The position numbers were made by a program, and so were the translations under genes. Positions 12,701 through 42,760 of a stretch of DNA of 64,000 nt are shown here, piece by piece. The stretch covers positions 367,288 through 431,287 of the forward strand of contig PTFA01000277.1 in the NCBI GenBank assembly GCA_003342895.1, given 5' to 3'. The DNA is from Casuarius casuarius (Eukaryota; Chordata; Aves; Casuariiformes; Casuariidae). Below the pieces are notes generated by a model. It was not told the DNA's origin, ran no database searches, and was given only the letters and a program-made list of their open reading frames with translations. Position 1 is the first letter of the stretch. Every line of letters begins with the position of its first letter.

Positions 12701-15490
12701 TTTTCTATATAGCTGTTCATCCTAACAAAACGATGTTACCTGAGAATAAGATATTTTGCAAGTCTAGTTATTAGTAAGTTCTTTTAACCAGGTTAATCTG
12801 ACACTGGAACTGACTTATTTCATGGTGTTTCACATACTACATACTTATTTAGTCTTCAGAGGCTTTGAAGGTATGTGTATTGAACAAATTGAGACAAAAC
12901 TCCTACTAAAATGAATTGGAATATTCTTTGTTACGCTGCACAATTTGTCCCATAAATATAATTTGCGGAGTTCTATTATTCCAATTTACTTTTAAAACAA
13001 TGTCATTTGCAAAGCCATGGAATACAGAAATAGATGTCTAAGATACTGTGTTTGGCATCAGTTTATTTTTACTTTGTCTGTTCTCTCCAGTCTCACGCTG
13101 TTCTTGTTGTATTTTGGTTTTGGCCATAAAGTAAATTAATTTGGACTCATCTGGCATCCTTTTTTCACTAAATCACTACATTACAAATGTCACAAATACA
13201 TTTTCTATTAATCCTTAAACTGATAATTTTATTTTTAATTCAGGTATCTTCTTCCTCCATCGTTTTATGCAGACTGTTTTATACTCTCATCTGATCTTCA
13301 CGCGTCTCCTTTACTCGTGCCAAATGGAATATACTAAGAGATCTGATTTGCTGGTTTTGATCATATAGGGAAGTCTCCTTTTCTGGAGAACTTTCAGCTG
13401 TGTTGAGAATCTGAGCTGGATTCCTGACTTGCTGAAAAGGGAGCTTGGAGGTTTCACAGGGACTTCTTTATATTATTTTTTTTAGCAATATTCATATAGT
13501 CATCATGCATCTGGTTGAACTGCCATTCAAATATCTCCTCTGTAGATATCCACTTGATGTAACTCGTAGGCGAATGCAGTTAGGAGCAGTTCTCCCAGAC
13601 TCTGACAAGTGCCTGTAAGTGTTTTCCTTACACAGTTAATGACACTTTTATTGATAATGCTGGATTTTTGTGAGCAAATTTTTGTTTGTATTTCAACTAA
13701 ATTTGCAGTGGCTTTCCATATCAGTAGGATCCTAAAGAAGAGAGGCTGCCTGCTTCTACTGAAGTGAGATGTTTGTGAGATTTTTTTTGTTAATGGTACA
13801 GAACCTGTTCCATAAGATAATTGTGTAATACTGTTTTATCTGACCTTTTTTGTATTTCTGAGGTTCCCAGATTTTTGCAGTTTGCTTTAGTCCACTAGAT
13901 GTGGAAGTACCGTAATAACATTAAAATCGGAGTATTAAATCACCTTACATCTTAAAAAAAAAAAAAAGAAAAAGAAAAAGAAAAAAAGAAAAAGAAAGAA
14001 AGAAAAAAAAATTCTGAATTTCAAATTGCCCCAACCAAATTCAATACCAGGAAGGTTTTATCTTGGTTTCTTTCAACTTGGTGAAATTGTGGTTCTCTGA
14101 ATCTAGTGTGATTCAGTATTAACTCTCATATGGCAAATTTAATCCTACAGTAGTCTTAGTTACCTTTCATAAACACCCTAAAAGTGTTTACTGTGAAAAT
14201 TGCTGTTCTGTTCTTAGCAGCATCAATTTTTAGCTTGACTATTTTCCACTTCAGGTTCTTTTAAAATAAAAATGTGTTAATTGTTCTTGGGCTTCTGTTT
14301 TCTGTGTTTCTGAGAACTAATACCTTTACAGACATTAGGCTTCTTAATTAAACAGTTTGTTGCAGCTGTATTTGGAGAGAGCCATGCCTGGAAGGATAGT
14401 AGACATATGTCTTTAGAGTATAGGAAGATAAAACAATAAGAAATGTTGAAGCTTTGAGGAATATGGAAGATGTTCTCAAAGGATAATGTCTGTATTAGGT
14501 TGGAAATACTGAGCACCTTCTAGATTTTTACTCAAGGGCTTTGGATTTTAGTGTCCATTTGTTTTGTTTCGGTTTAGGTGCATGAGGAAAATCATTCCCC
14601 TTGCATACATCCTGCAAATTCTGCTTTAATAAGGTTGAATGTCATACTTACCACAAATACTAGCATTTCTCTCTTGAGAAAAAACACTAGGTCTTCTGAA
14701 AAAAGAAGGAAACTACACACGTGCAAGGTGTGAAATACAGGACTAAACATAAACTTTACAGGACTAAATGTAAACATAAGCTTTAGAAGGAAGGACCTGT
14801 GCTTAAAGAAAAAGAATGGGATACAAGCCTAAATTCTTATGTGCAATTTAAAAGTGGATATTATATTGGGAAAATTGTATTTTCCTGTTGCTCTGTATCA
14901 CATTTGTAAGACGGAAATGGTGCTTCTCAGCTCCCTCCTGCCAGATAAGATGACAATGTGTGCAACCATTCTCGTCTAAAATTTCTTAATCTGTCTTTTA
15001 TTTTCAGCCTGAAAAAAACCTGTCCTCCTTTAGATGAGACTGCACTGTCCTTCTGTCCCTTTACAGAAAGCAGTGACTTCAGTCCAGGCAGACAATCCCC
15101 GTTTTTCCACACCTGAATCCTTTCCTCTTTCCAATTCCCAGCTTTTGTGCTTAAATTTCTTGCAGAAGCTCAGACTCTCTTCCAAGTCCTAAAAGTACCT
15201 TCATGCTCCACTTTGTGAAGTCGCATGCCTTTTTCCTATACATCTCTTAAGAACCAAATATAATAAGTGAAGAAAGTGATTTTGACTATTGAATGTCTGT
15301 ATGCGATAATGATTTGAATTCTTATTTTTCCAGTACAATGGTGCAGACACTGAAATACGTGTATCAACAACATGGAATAAGAAGAGGATTATACCGTGGT
15401 TTATCTCTAAATTACATTCGCTGTATTCCTTCACAGGCCGTGGCTTTTACCACATATGAACTTATGAAACAATTCTTGCACCTCAACTAA
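787..15490 (+). CDS. SLC25A16: SLC25A16, mitochondrial carrier (CoA-related transporter, Graves disease carrier protein), 5' partial
   Basis: Eight coding exons can be read: 787-879, 3177-3310, 5056-5119, 11007-11128, 11660-11726, 12511-12673, 13546-13614 and 15334-15490 (stop TAA 15488-15490). All have AG/GT borders and compatible phases and give 288 residues plus a glycine split with exon 1. The protein matches human SLC25A16 from GIAGCCAKTT to the C-terminus MKQF-LHLN. The three carrier repeats each show the PX[DE]XX[RK] signature: PLDRVK (exon 2), PLDMVR (exon 5) and PLDVTR (exons 7/8). The family is an inner-membrane mitochondrial carrier with six transmembrane helices; SLC25A16 is linked to CoA or its precursors by homology to yeast Leu5. 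Exon 1, encoding about 44 residues ending in FLAG in human, is not found between 1 and 786 and must lie upstream. No frameshift or missing carrier motif is seen. Identity is near certain; the transported substrate comes from family knowledge. Confidence 0.96.
5120..11006 (+). other. SLC25A16: SLC25A16 intron 4 (5.9 kb)
   Basis: This is the largest intron of the gene. It is AT-rich, with T-runs (for example 8975-9011), and holds no recognisable exon, RNA gene or intact transposon. Open frames here, such as the 147-codon minus-strand frame at 6167-6610, are unsupported by homology. Confidence 0.6.
13954..14011. repeat. A/G-rich simple repeat (AAAAAG/AAAG type) in SLC25A16 intron 8
   Basis: The tract consists only of A and G, mainly A-runs broken by single G at 4-8 base intervals. 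It is a low-complexity purine tract and a likely length-variable microsatellite. Confidence 0.85.
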
Positions 15491-16074
15491 AATATTTTTC
15501 AAACTTTACTGTAAAACTACACTATCAGTCTTCAAACTATATTTGTGAGTAAATTACTTGAAATTTAAAAAACTATCTGTTACTGTGGAACTGCTGTTGT
15601 CTGACAAGTTAGTTTTATTTGCCAAAACATGGTTAATTTCCTGGAGTCAAACCAGGAAAGAGATCAAAATGAACAGTAGTTAGCTATAAACATTTTTTTG
15701 CACTTGATCTTGTAAGCTTCCTTAGATTAAGGTTAAGAATTACACAGTTTTACAATTATGCCCAGATTTTATACGGGTTTCAAGCTGTTAGTTATTTAGC
15801 TTTATCACCATTCCAGGAATTATACTCATGGTTATATTGCTTTTGAAGCTAGTAGTTAGGCATCTGTTCTTCTTCAAAAATTCAATTGAATAAGCTGATT
15901 TGAATAATACATAATGCTTTTCAAACGCAAATATTTGCCAGCCTTGTAGAAGCTGAATTCAGTAGACCACAATTTAAGCATCTTTTCATTCTTTCTTTGT
16001 ACAAGTTTTCTGTACAGTAAGAACAATGCATATATCTTCAGATGGGTACGTATGAAAGTCTCTTCAACCATTTC

Positions 16075-16080
16075 AATAAA
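16075..16080 (+). terminator. SLC25A16: Candidate poly(A) signal AATAAA (proximal, SLC25A16)
   Basis: Canonical hexamer 585 bases after the SLC25A16 stop codon. The following bases are only moderately T/GT-rich. Confidence 0.4.
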
Positions 16081-17375
16081 TAATGACAATGAGATGTATT
16101 TAATGTTATTAGCAATCTCTCAATTAGGAAATCAGTTTCTTTGCACACTCCCTAATCTAAAAAATCTGTATCTATCTACACAATTAAAACCAGGTCTGGG
16201 GCAGTATTAGTTTTACAACAACAAGTGTTAGAAGAAATCTCTTAAACACAGTTAGTATGGGCCTGATCTTGTAATGCATTTATGTACCTTTTCTGCGGTG
16301 CTGAATATTCTCAAATCATTTTCCACTACTGGCTCCTACAAACAGGTTTGTCCGTACCTTAAAACATGGTGACAAACACGACTGCATGCTGCTGCATTTA
16401 CTTGTTTGGGCATATGGATAATAGTCAACCTCTTGGCCAAAAAAAAAAAAAAAAGATTGTATTGGAGTCTGTAGATGTGTATATGTACTGTCTCTAAAGT
16501 ATGATATGCAATAGACTATTACACTTTTTTTCCTCCTACAATTTCTTTTGTAAAGGAATTACTTTCCAGACTTGTTCATAAATGATTTGCATTGGTACTC
16601 TTGACTTTTATTCACTTGATTCAGGAAACTGTAAAACATTTACTTTAAGTGATGTAAGTTATTTATTTATTGTAAATATTTTAGCAGTGTCCTTTAAGAT
16701 TTGGTAATGGTCATGTTAACTAAATTGGTGGTTGGTAAGATCAATTTGCTTAATTCTGACAAATTTTACAAACTGGACTTTGAATTATATATCCAAGAAT
16801 TTTTGTGGCTTTTTTTTTTCCCCAGTTTCTTAAAAGTATATATTTCTTTGATATTTAACAATATAGTTACAGACAGAGAATGAGATGTATTTGAATTTAT
16901 TTTATTAAAAATCTTGAACTAATATCTTTGTGTGATTTGTAAGTGCTGCAGCCCAAAAAATGCATGCTTCTGGAATTATCTGTATGTTTCCCCATGTAGG
17001 TGAACTTGCATAAAACTGTCATTCTTAATTAAAAAGAGACAACAATTCAGCTCTTGGTCTGATCTTTAGTTTTATTTGAAGGAAAACTATATCACAGTGA
17101 ATGTTTATCATTAAAAGTCCTTACGGGAGAGTTAAACCCACTATTTGAAAAAATAGAGCTGTGGGCTGTGCCATTTTTATTTCTTTGTTGTTTTACGGTG
17201 CAAACAACTTAACTGTCTTGTCAAGTTTGTTCATCAGTTCTGAGACTCAAGTGCCAGTCTTTTTTAATACTGTTAAGGATGTTTAAAGAGTTTTACATTT
17301 TAATTTTACTATTGATATATTTTAGGAACTCTGATAGATTTGCACTTATGTCTTGAAAAATTAAGTATTCTGCAG

Positions 17376-17381
17376 AATAAA
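17376..17381 (+). terminator. SLC25A16: Candidate poly(A) signal AATAAA (distal, SLC25A16)
   Basis: Canonical hexamer about 1.9 kb after the stop, followed within 30 bases by a T-containing stretch (CATGTTCACTTTT). Confidence 0.4.
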
Positions 17382-17399
17382 GTAGAATCCAGCATGTTC

Positions 17400-19290
17400 A
17401 CTTTTAAGGGGGGAAAAAGTGGTAAAAGCTGTCCCTGAAACAATTCAGTAGGATGCTGAGTGTAAGAAATAGAACTATTGGATGAAACAGTACTGTATTT
17501 TCAGCATTAGTTTTTCAAAACAAAATTTCAAATTTTATTAACAACTAAAAAAAATCAGAAGTATTTTAGTATTTCAAAAAGGCTTATGAAAGAAACATAC
17601 TTGTGCCCAGGGGCTAGTTTAGAGGAGACTTGAGCTTCCTTCTAAGTTTTTGGGCAGATATTTCTAAATTTTTCTGAAAGGGTTAGCTATTCTTACTCTC
17701 TTTTAAATACATTCTTTATGCTTTACTTCTTTGTTTCCTGACACTGGAGTTCTGCAGCTCAGCTGTTCTTAAACTGGATCTTTAGTTTTCAGTTGTTATG
17801 TTTATTAGTATTTGGAACAAGTTGGCACCTGTAATAACCCTTTTATGCTTGTGACTCAAAACAATTATATCATTTCAGTTCAAGCAGGGATAAAACCAGA
17901 TATCACTGTGCTTGGTCATTAACTATGTTTTTATTCTGTGCAAGTAGCAAGTAAGTCTGTTCAGCCCAGACATCTCTGCTTCAGTGATGGTAGTGACAGA
18001 CTGCCTCTTGAGCATCCTGGGAGTGGATACCGTGATACTTGAAGCTGATCCGAGCTGGGTGTGCTGTAGTCTTGCTATCCTTTCCACTCATCTGCAGGAT
18101 CTGACCTAGTCTCTTACCATAGACCTAGCACAATTGCACAATAAGCAAGTTCAGGAAGCTAACTGCTTTTTTTGCAGCTAGTTTAATGCTGGCTTATTCT
18201 GCTGTAAAACTGCACCCTCAGATGCTGTGTGACATCTGCCTTGTCCAGGGTAGTGAATTAGGTGCAATGGCACTTCCACTGATCTGATGAAAGACTAACC
18301 CCCCAGAAGAAATGAACAGGTTTTAATGGCACAAGCTCACTGAACCAGCTCACCATGTGACTACATCTGCTAGATATGATAAAAGAGAAACGGTGGAAAT
18401 GTGCTGCAGGACAGTCCTTTGCAGCACTAGCCCACAGACACGCTGCTGGTAGATGTAAATGTTAGATTACACCTCTGTTTCTTTTTCTCATAGTTTAACA
18501 AACACTTCTTTGAACATATTTATGTAATGTTTTAAACCTATACCACATTACGTGACAGCATGTTTGAAAGTAGAGATACCTAGCCATTCAATTACAAATA
18601 AGCTTATATTAGAGGTTCCACAAGGGAAAGACACACAAATGTAGTCTACTGCCTGTATTTCAGGATTTTTGCAAAGAAAGGTAAAGGGGCACACTTAAGT
18701 ATGATGTCACCTTTTAAAATTCAAGCTCTGGTCTTCCTGGTAGGGTGTCCAACCATGGACCAAAACTTACTTTTTTTGCAGGACTGGAGCCTGATACTGT
18801 CCCCCAACTTTTGGCAACGTAAAAGAGGTGCAAGACCAAGCTCTACATCATTCCTGTCATTTTAATGTCAGAACCATGATACGGATTTATTGGGGATAGA
18901 TTTAGTCCCTAAGTCACTTCAGTCCTTGCTGTAACTGATGCCCTCAGAACCAGAACACTTTCCAAAGTAGTGGCCAAAAAATAAAGAAAATCTATGTACC
19001 TGAAACTTCTGCTTCACGTCAGAACACCTCCGTCCGCTGTCAAGGAACAGCACTGCGCGTACGGCAAGTTCTCTGCAGCGAGAAAGCGTTCTTCAGCTGT
19101 CAGGCTGAGATTTGCCCCTAATCGCTTGGGAGGGAAGGGCACAGCTAATTTTTTTTTTTTAATTTGTTGCTATCGCAGCGCGCTCAGAAGAGGCGCCACA
19201 GTCGTAACAGCAGTGAACGCTGTGGAAGCACGGGAGAGCTACGCTGGAGAACCACCATCTTCACCACAGATGTGACCAAGGCGACCGTTA
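17400..19290. other. Intergenic region between SLC25A16 and DNA2
   Basis: AT-rich DNA without recognisable genes, RNAs or repeats. GC content starts to rise near 19000 toward the DNA2 promoter. The open frame at 18994-19275 shows no homology to a known protein. Confidence 0.55.
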
Positions 19291-19693
19291 GGCTCCCTCA
19301 CGGCGCAGCCCCTCCCCCGCGGCGGGCGGCTGAGAGGAGCCGCGTGCCCGCCCGCACCCAACCGTCCTCCCCGCGCGCGGGAAGCGCGCCCGCCCCGCCC
19401 CGCTGCAGCCGGCAACCGCGCCCCGGCAGCTCCCATTGGCCGCGCCGGCGGCCTGTGCCTGATCCGGGCGGGGTGAGGGGCGGGGCTTCCCGCGGCGTGG
19501 GCGGGGCGCCGGCCTTTAGCCGCGGCGCCAGGGAGCATGGCGCTATTGCGCCTGCGTGCCGGTCGTGTGGGCGGGGCCTCGTGAGGAGCGAGGCGCGGGG
19601 GGTCTCTCACCTGCCTCTCGCTTCGGCATCGGGGCTGCGGGCTGCGCTCGGCGCCGCGGCGGGAAGAGCCGTGTGCGGCAGCGGGCTCTGGTC

Positions 19694-39258
<19,565 letters not shown>

Positions 39259-40425
39259 CTGTAAAGACTGGGAATTTGATGGACATTTATTTTCTGTGTG
39301 TGCTGCTGAATGTAAATAACTCATCAATGGGGTATGAGTGCTGATGTGCACCATTTAGTCAAGCCAAACTGAAATCACATCCAATTACTTTAAAGGTTGC
39401 CTTTCAGGAAAAATGATAATCCATATTCCTTTCTTTAATAAGCTGCTTGTTAAGCTGGTTGTTTTAGTGCCAGCATATTTGTAACAAACCAGAAGTATGA
39501 AATATCCTGTTCCGTCAGGTACTGGATAGCTACTTCTTTATTCACTTTTATCTTGATAGACAGTTCTCTGTATAAGTGAATGGAAACACTTGAGGGAATA
39601 AATCAATGCTGCTTTGAGTCAGTTTTCTAGGCTCAGTTTGGTTTTATAAGACTTTAAAATGTAGTTTACATACAGCAGTTGCTTTTATTAACATTCCTAA
39701 TTAAGATACCCTGGTTCTGCACAATTTGGAAAAGAAATAGGAAAATTTTCCTTGTCTTCAAAGCCTTATGTTGCTATTTAAAGATTACATCTACTTTTTA
39801 AATACTGAACTTTAATATACATAATGTAATTAATATCGCATGAAGGTCCCCTGATGACTTGTCTAAACTGTTTTGCATAAATCTGTGAGAAATGTGATGC
39901 TGATTTACTTAACTACTTTTCATGAACTAAAGTATTCAGAAGATAAATCTCTTAAAGTGAAATTCTGCTCATTGAAGATCATAGTTAAAGTCCTGCTGGT
40001 TTCACTGTGTTTTTGATCTGTAATCTCTTTGTCAAAAAAAAAAAAACCCAAATCACAAGAAACAAAACTAGAGATGCAACTTGATGGTTAAGAAGTTTAC
40101 ATGCTCAAATTCTATTTTAAAAAAGCATATGTGCACTACAAAGTATCCTCTACTTGATGGATCTATTTTAGCTTCCTTATGCTACCTCACATTGTACAGT
40201 CTTACTGAGCCTTTTCTTTCAAAGATTGCTGGAGGAAACATCAAATTTTTTTGACTCCTTAATCATTAGTATTTGAGGGATGTTTTCTCTTGGATCAATG
40301 TCAAGTAGTTGAGCACAAATAGTTACAGATAAACTTGTTGATGTTAAATGTGAGCATTTTCCAGTTTTTTAACTTGTTCTCTGACTTTTGTAATGTTTGA
40401 AATAAAAGTTTGATGTCTTGTTATG
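39259..40425 (+). other. DNA2: Probable DNA2 3' UTR
   Basis: AT-rich non-coding sequence between the stop and a strong poly(A) signal. A proximal AATAAA lies at 39597-39602 and a distal one at 40401-40406. Confidence 0.6.
40401..40406 (+). terminator. DNA2: Poly(A) signal AATAAA, likely DNA2 3' end
   Basis: Canonical hexamer followed within about 10-25 bases by a GT/T-rich element (TGATGTCTTGTTATGTTCTG), the usual arrangement for cleavage near 40420. Confidence 0.6.
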
Positions 40426-40429
40426 TTCT

Positions 40430-42060
40430 GATGCTTTACATTATTTTTGCATTATTCAAAATATTTCTGAATAGTTAACAGGATATCCTGTTCTCAGGTT
40501 AAAATATATACTTGGTCAGCAACTATATGAATGCCCTAAGTCTTTCAAAAGATTGTATCAAATGGATTATGGGGGGGAGTTGCTCCTAAAGTATAGCTCT
40601 ATTACAGTAGTGTAGTTTCAGTACTACAGTAGTTTGGGAATAATATATCCTTGTGTAGAACAGTTTTCTATGTTTGGAATCAAAAATGTACAAAAGTCTT
40701 AAAATTTAGCTTAGCCAGGCAGTGATCTGTGTTGCATTAAAAAACAAAAACAAAAAAAACCACACCCACAACTGCCATCCTGCCACAAAATTGCATGAGA
40801 ACTGGGCACAAGGACAACCCAATGGTTCCTTATATACTTTTAAAATACATCCTTCCTTCTTGTTGTGTGGTAAAAATTGGACTGAGTGGAGAGATCTATA
40901 GATTAGTGTTTTGATCTGGTATTCTCCAATGAAATGGAGATGGGACTTAAACTCTTGCATTCCAATGAATGTCAAAAGAATATATTGTAAGAGTAAAATG
41001 AATCACTTATTCGCTGTCTTTAAACCATGTCTTTGTAATGCAGAAAGTCATTGATACTGCTGGAGACTTAACAAATATGGGTTGAGCACTATCTTAGTGA
41101 TGAACATGTTGCTGGGATTCCTAAACATACCATAGGAATTTGTTGTACGCCAGGCTAATAGGATCAGAGCCTGAATTAGGACTGTTCAATATTTAAGCTT
41201 ATATGTTCCTTTTCTTTTAAGAAAGGTAGGAATCATACTGTATTGGAAAGGCTGTAAGAAGACACCATGTTCTTAAACATTTTTTCTTTTTTTTCCACTG
41301 TAGTCTCTGAAATAGGACAGGGAAGGGGGAGGTGAAGCATCTGCTTTTGTTCTACAGCTTGCCATTTAATTTATCTCAAAAAGGATAGAGGTAAGATTAT
41401 GATTTGAATAATTACTTTACACTTCAGTGTCTCATGCAGTAAGTGTGAGATAAGATTCCATCTCTCTGGCTGATCTGTTGCATGACAAAAATGTTTGATC
41501 TTAAACTGTTAAGACCTGTGGGGCTGCAGAATTTTTTCTGCTGAGAGTCAAATTTCTATCTTTTTTTTTTTTAGTAATTCTGAGATGTCTGAGCTTTTTG
41601 CCTTTGAAAAGACCACCTCTTCCATACACTTTTTTAAGGTGTTTGAACTGTAAGAACTAGAATCATGGCATATTTGTTCTAAGATATGAGAGGTGTTTCT
41701 GAAATGTGTTATTGAGCTTTGGAGAATTAATGTTTGAAAGAAACAGCAGAGCTTCACACTCAGGATTCATGAGACTCTCAGATTGTGTCTAAGCTGCTGG
41801 ACATCACCATTGTCTTAATACTCATTAAACAGGGGTGGCAATATCATTGTGAAATACATGTTGCAAAAAAATATACATTTATGATTAGGGGAGGGGCCTT
41901 GTAGAAAGTTGTGTGTGTGTGTTGTGGGTATTTTTTTTTTTTCTTTCTGGGCAGCCTTTTCAGTAAAAGAGAAGGAGGGAGGTGGAGGTGTCTGGGAGGG
42001 TTGCCTCAGGTGGGGGAAAGACCTCCCCGCCTGAGGGAAATCTCTTCCCGGCTGTGCAGT
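40430..42060. other. Intergenic region between DNA2 and RUFY2
   Basis: AT-rich, with no recognisable gene or RNA. It contains an A/C-rich low-complexity stretch near 40735-40770 and T-runs at 41561-41574 and 41932-41942. GC content rises from about 41960 into the RUFY2 island. Confidence 0.55.
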
Positions 42061-42760
42061 AGGGGTGAAGGCCTGGAGCTGTAGCCTAGGGCTTGTGCGG
42101 CACTGAAGGGAGGAGGAGGAGGGGAAAAAAAAAAACCCACAAACCCAAACCCCCACGCTGTGGTGACGGCCCCGCCGCTGTGGCCTCCCCCCGCCACCGC
42201 CTGTGGGCGGGGCGGGTCCTCCCGCCGCCGGGGGCGCCGTTGGGCGCGGGGGGAGGCCGGGCCCACGCCGCGGCAGCCGGGAGGAGCAGCGGGGCCCGCA
42301 GGGAGCGGCCGGGGCGGCTCCTCCCTCCTCCTCCTCCTCCTCCTCCTCCTCCTCCTCCTCTCCAGCCATGGGTAAGCGGCGCCTGGGGCCGCGCTGGGCC
42401 GGGGGGCTTTGGAGTGCCCGGCTGCGGGGCGGCTCGGCTCCGCGGGGCGCGGTACCTGGAGCCGCGGGGGAAGGGGCCGGCGGAGCAGGGGCGCTGCGGC
42501 AGCGGCGCCGAGCCCCCCGCTGCGGGGGCCGCCCGAGCCCCGGCCCTCACGGAGGCAGAGTCCCGCCGCGAGTAACGGCGGCCAGCGGCGTGGCGGAGAC
42601 GATGTCCGCGGGGGGCCGGCGCGGCCGTTGGGGCGGGCGGCGCGGCCGTTAGAGCGGCGGCGGGTTCTGTCCTCCACAGCGGCCGGCAGAGGCGGCGCCG
42701 GGGCTCGGGGAGCGGCGGCGCGGCGTTGCCTGCTCGCTGGCAGGCTGGCGTGAAGGGACG
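42060..42760 (+). promoter_or_regulatory. RUFY2: RUFY2 CpG-island promoter and 5' leader
   Basis: A compact island of very high GC and CpG content surrounds the first coding exon. GC boxes (GGGCGGGGCGGG near 42206) lie upstream, no TATA box is seen, and the sequence from 42001 to the initiator contains no ATG on the plus strand. Long open frames on both strands here are typical of GC-rich DNA with few stop codons and are not read as genes. Confidence 0.75.
42318..42362. repeat. RUFY2: (CCT)n trinucleotide repeat in the RUFY2 5' leader
   Basis: About twelve uninterrupted CCT units end a few bases before the initiator ATG. The plus strand is a pyrimidine tract and the other strand a (GGA)n tract able to form unusual structures. 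As part of the leader it could affect transcription or translation; this is inferred. Confidence 0.88.

Larger units (their letters stand above)
15491..17400 (+). other. SLC25A16: Probable SLC25A16 3' UTR
   Basis: AT-rich sequence without coding potential follows the stop codon. Two canonical AATAAA signals are visible, at 16075-16080 and 17376-17381, so the UTR could be about 0.6 or 1.9 kb. An A-run of about 16 at 16439-16454 is genomic. Which signal is used cannot be decided from sequence alone. Confidence 0.5.
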
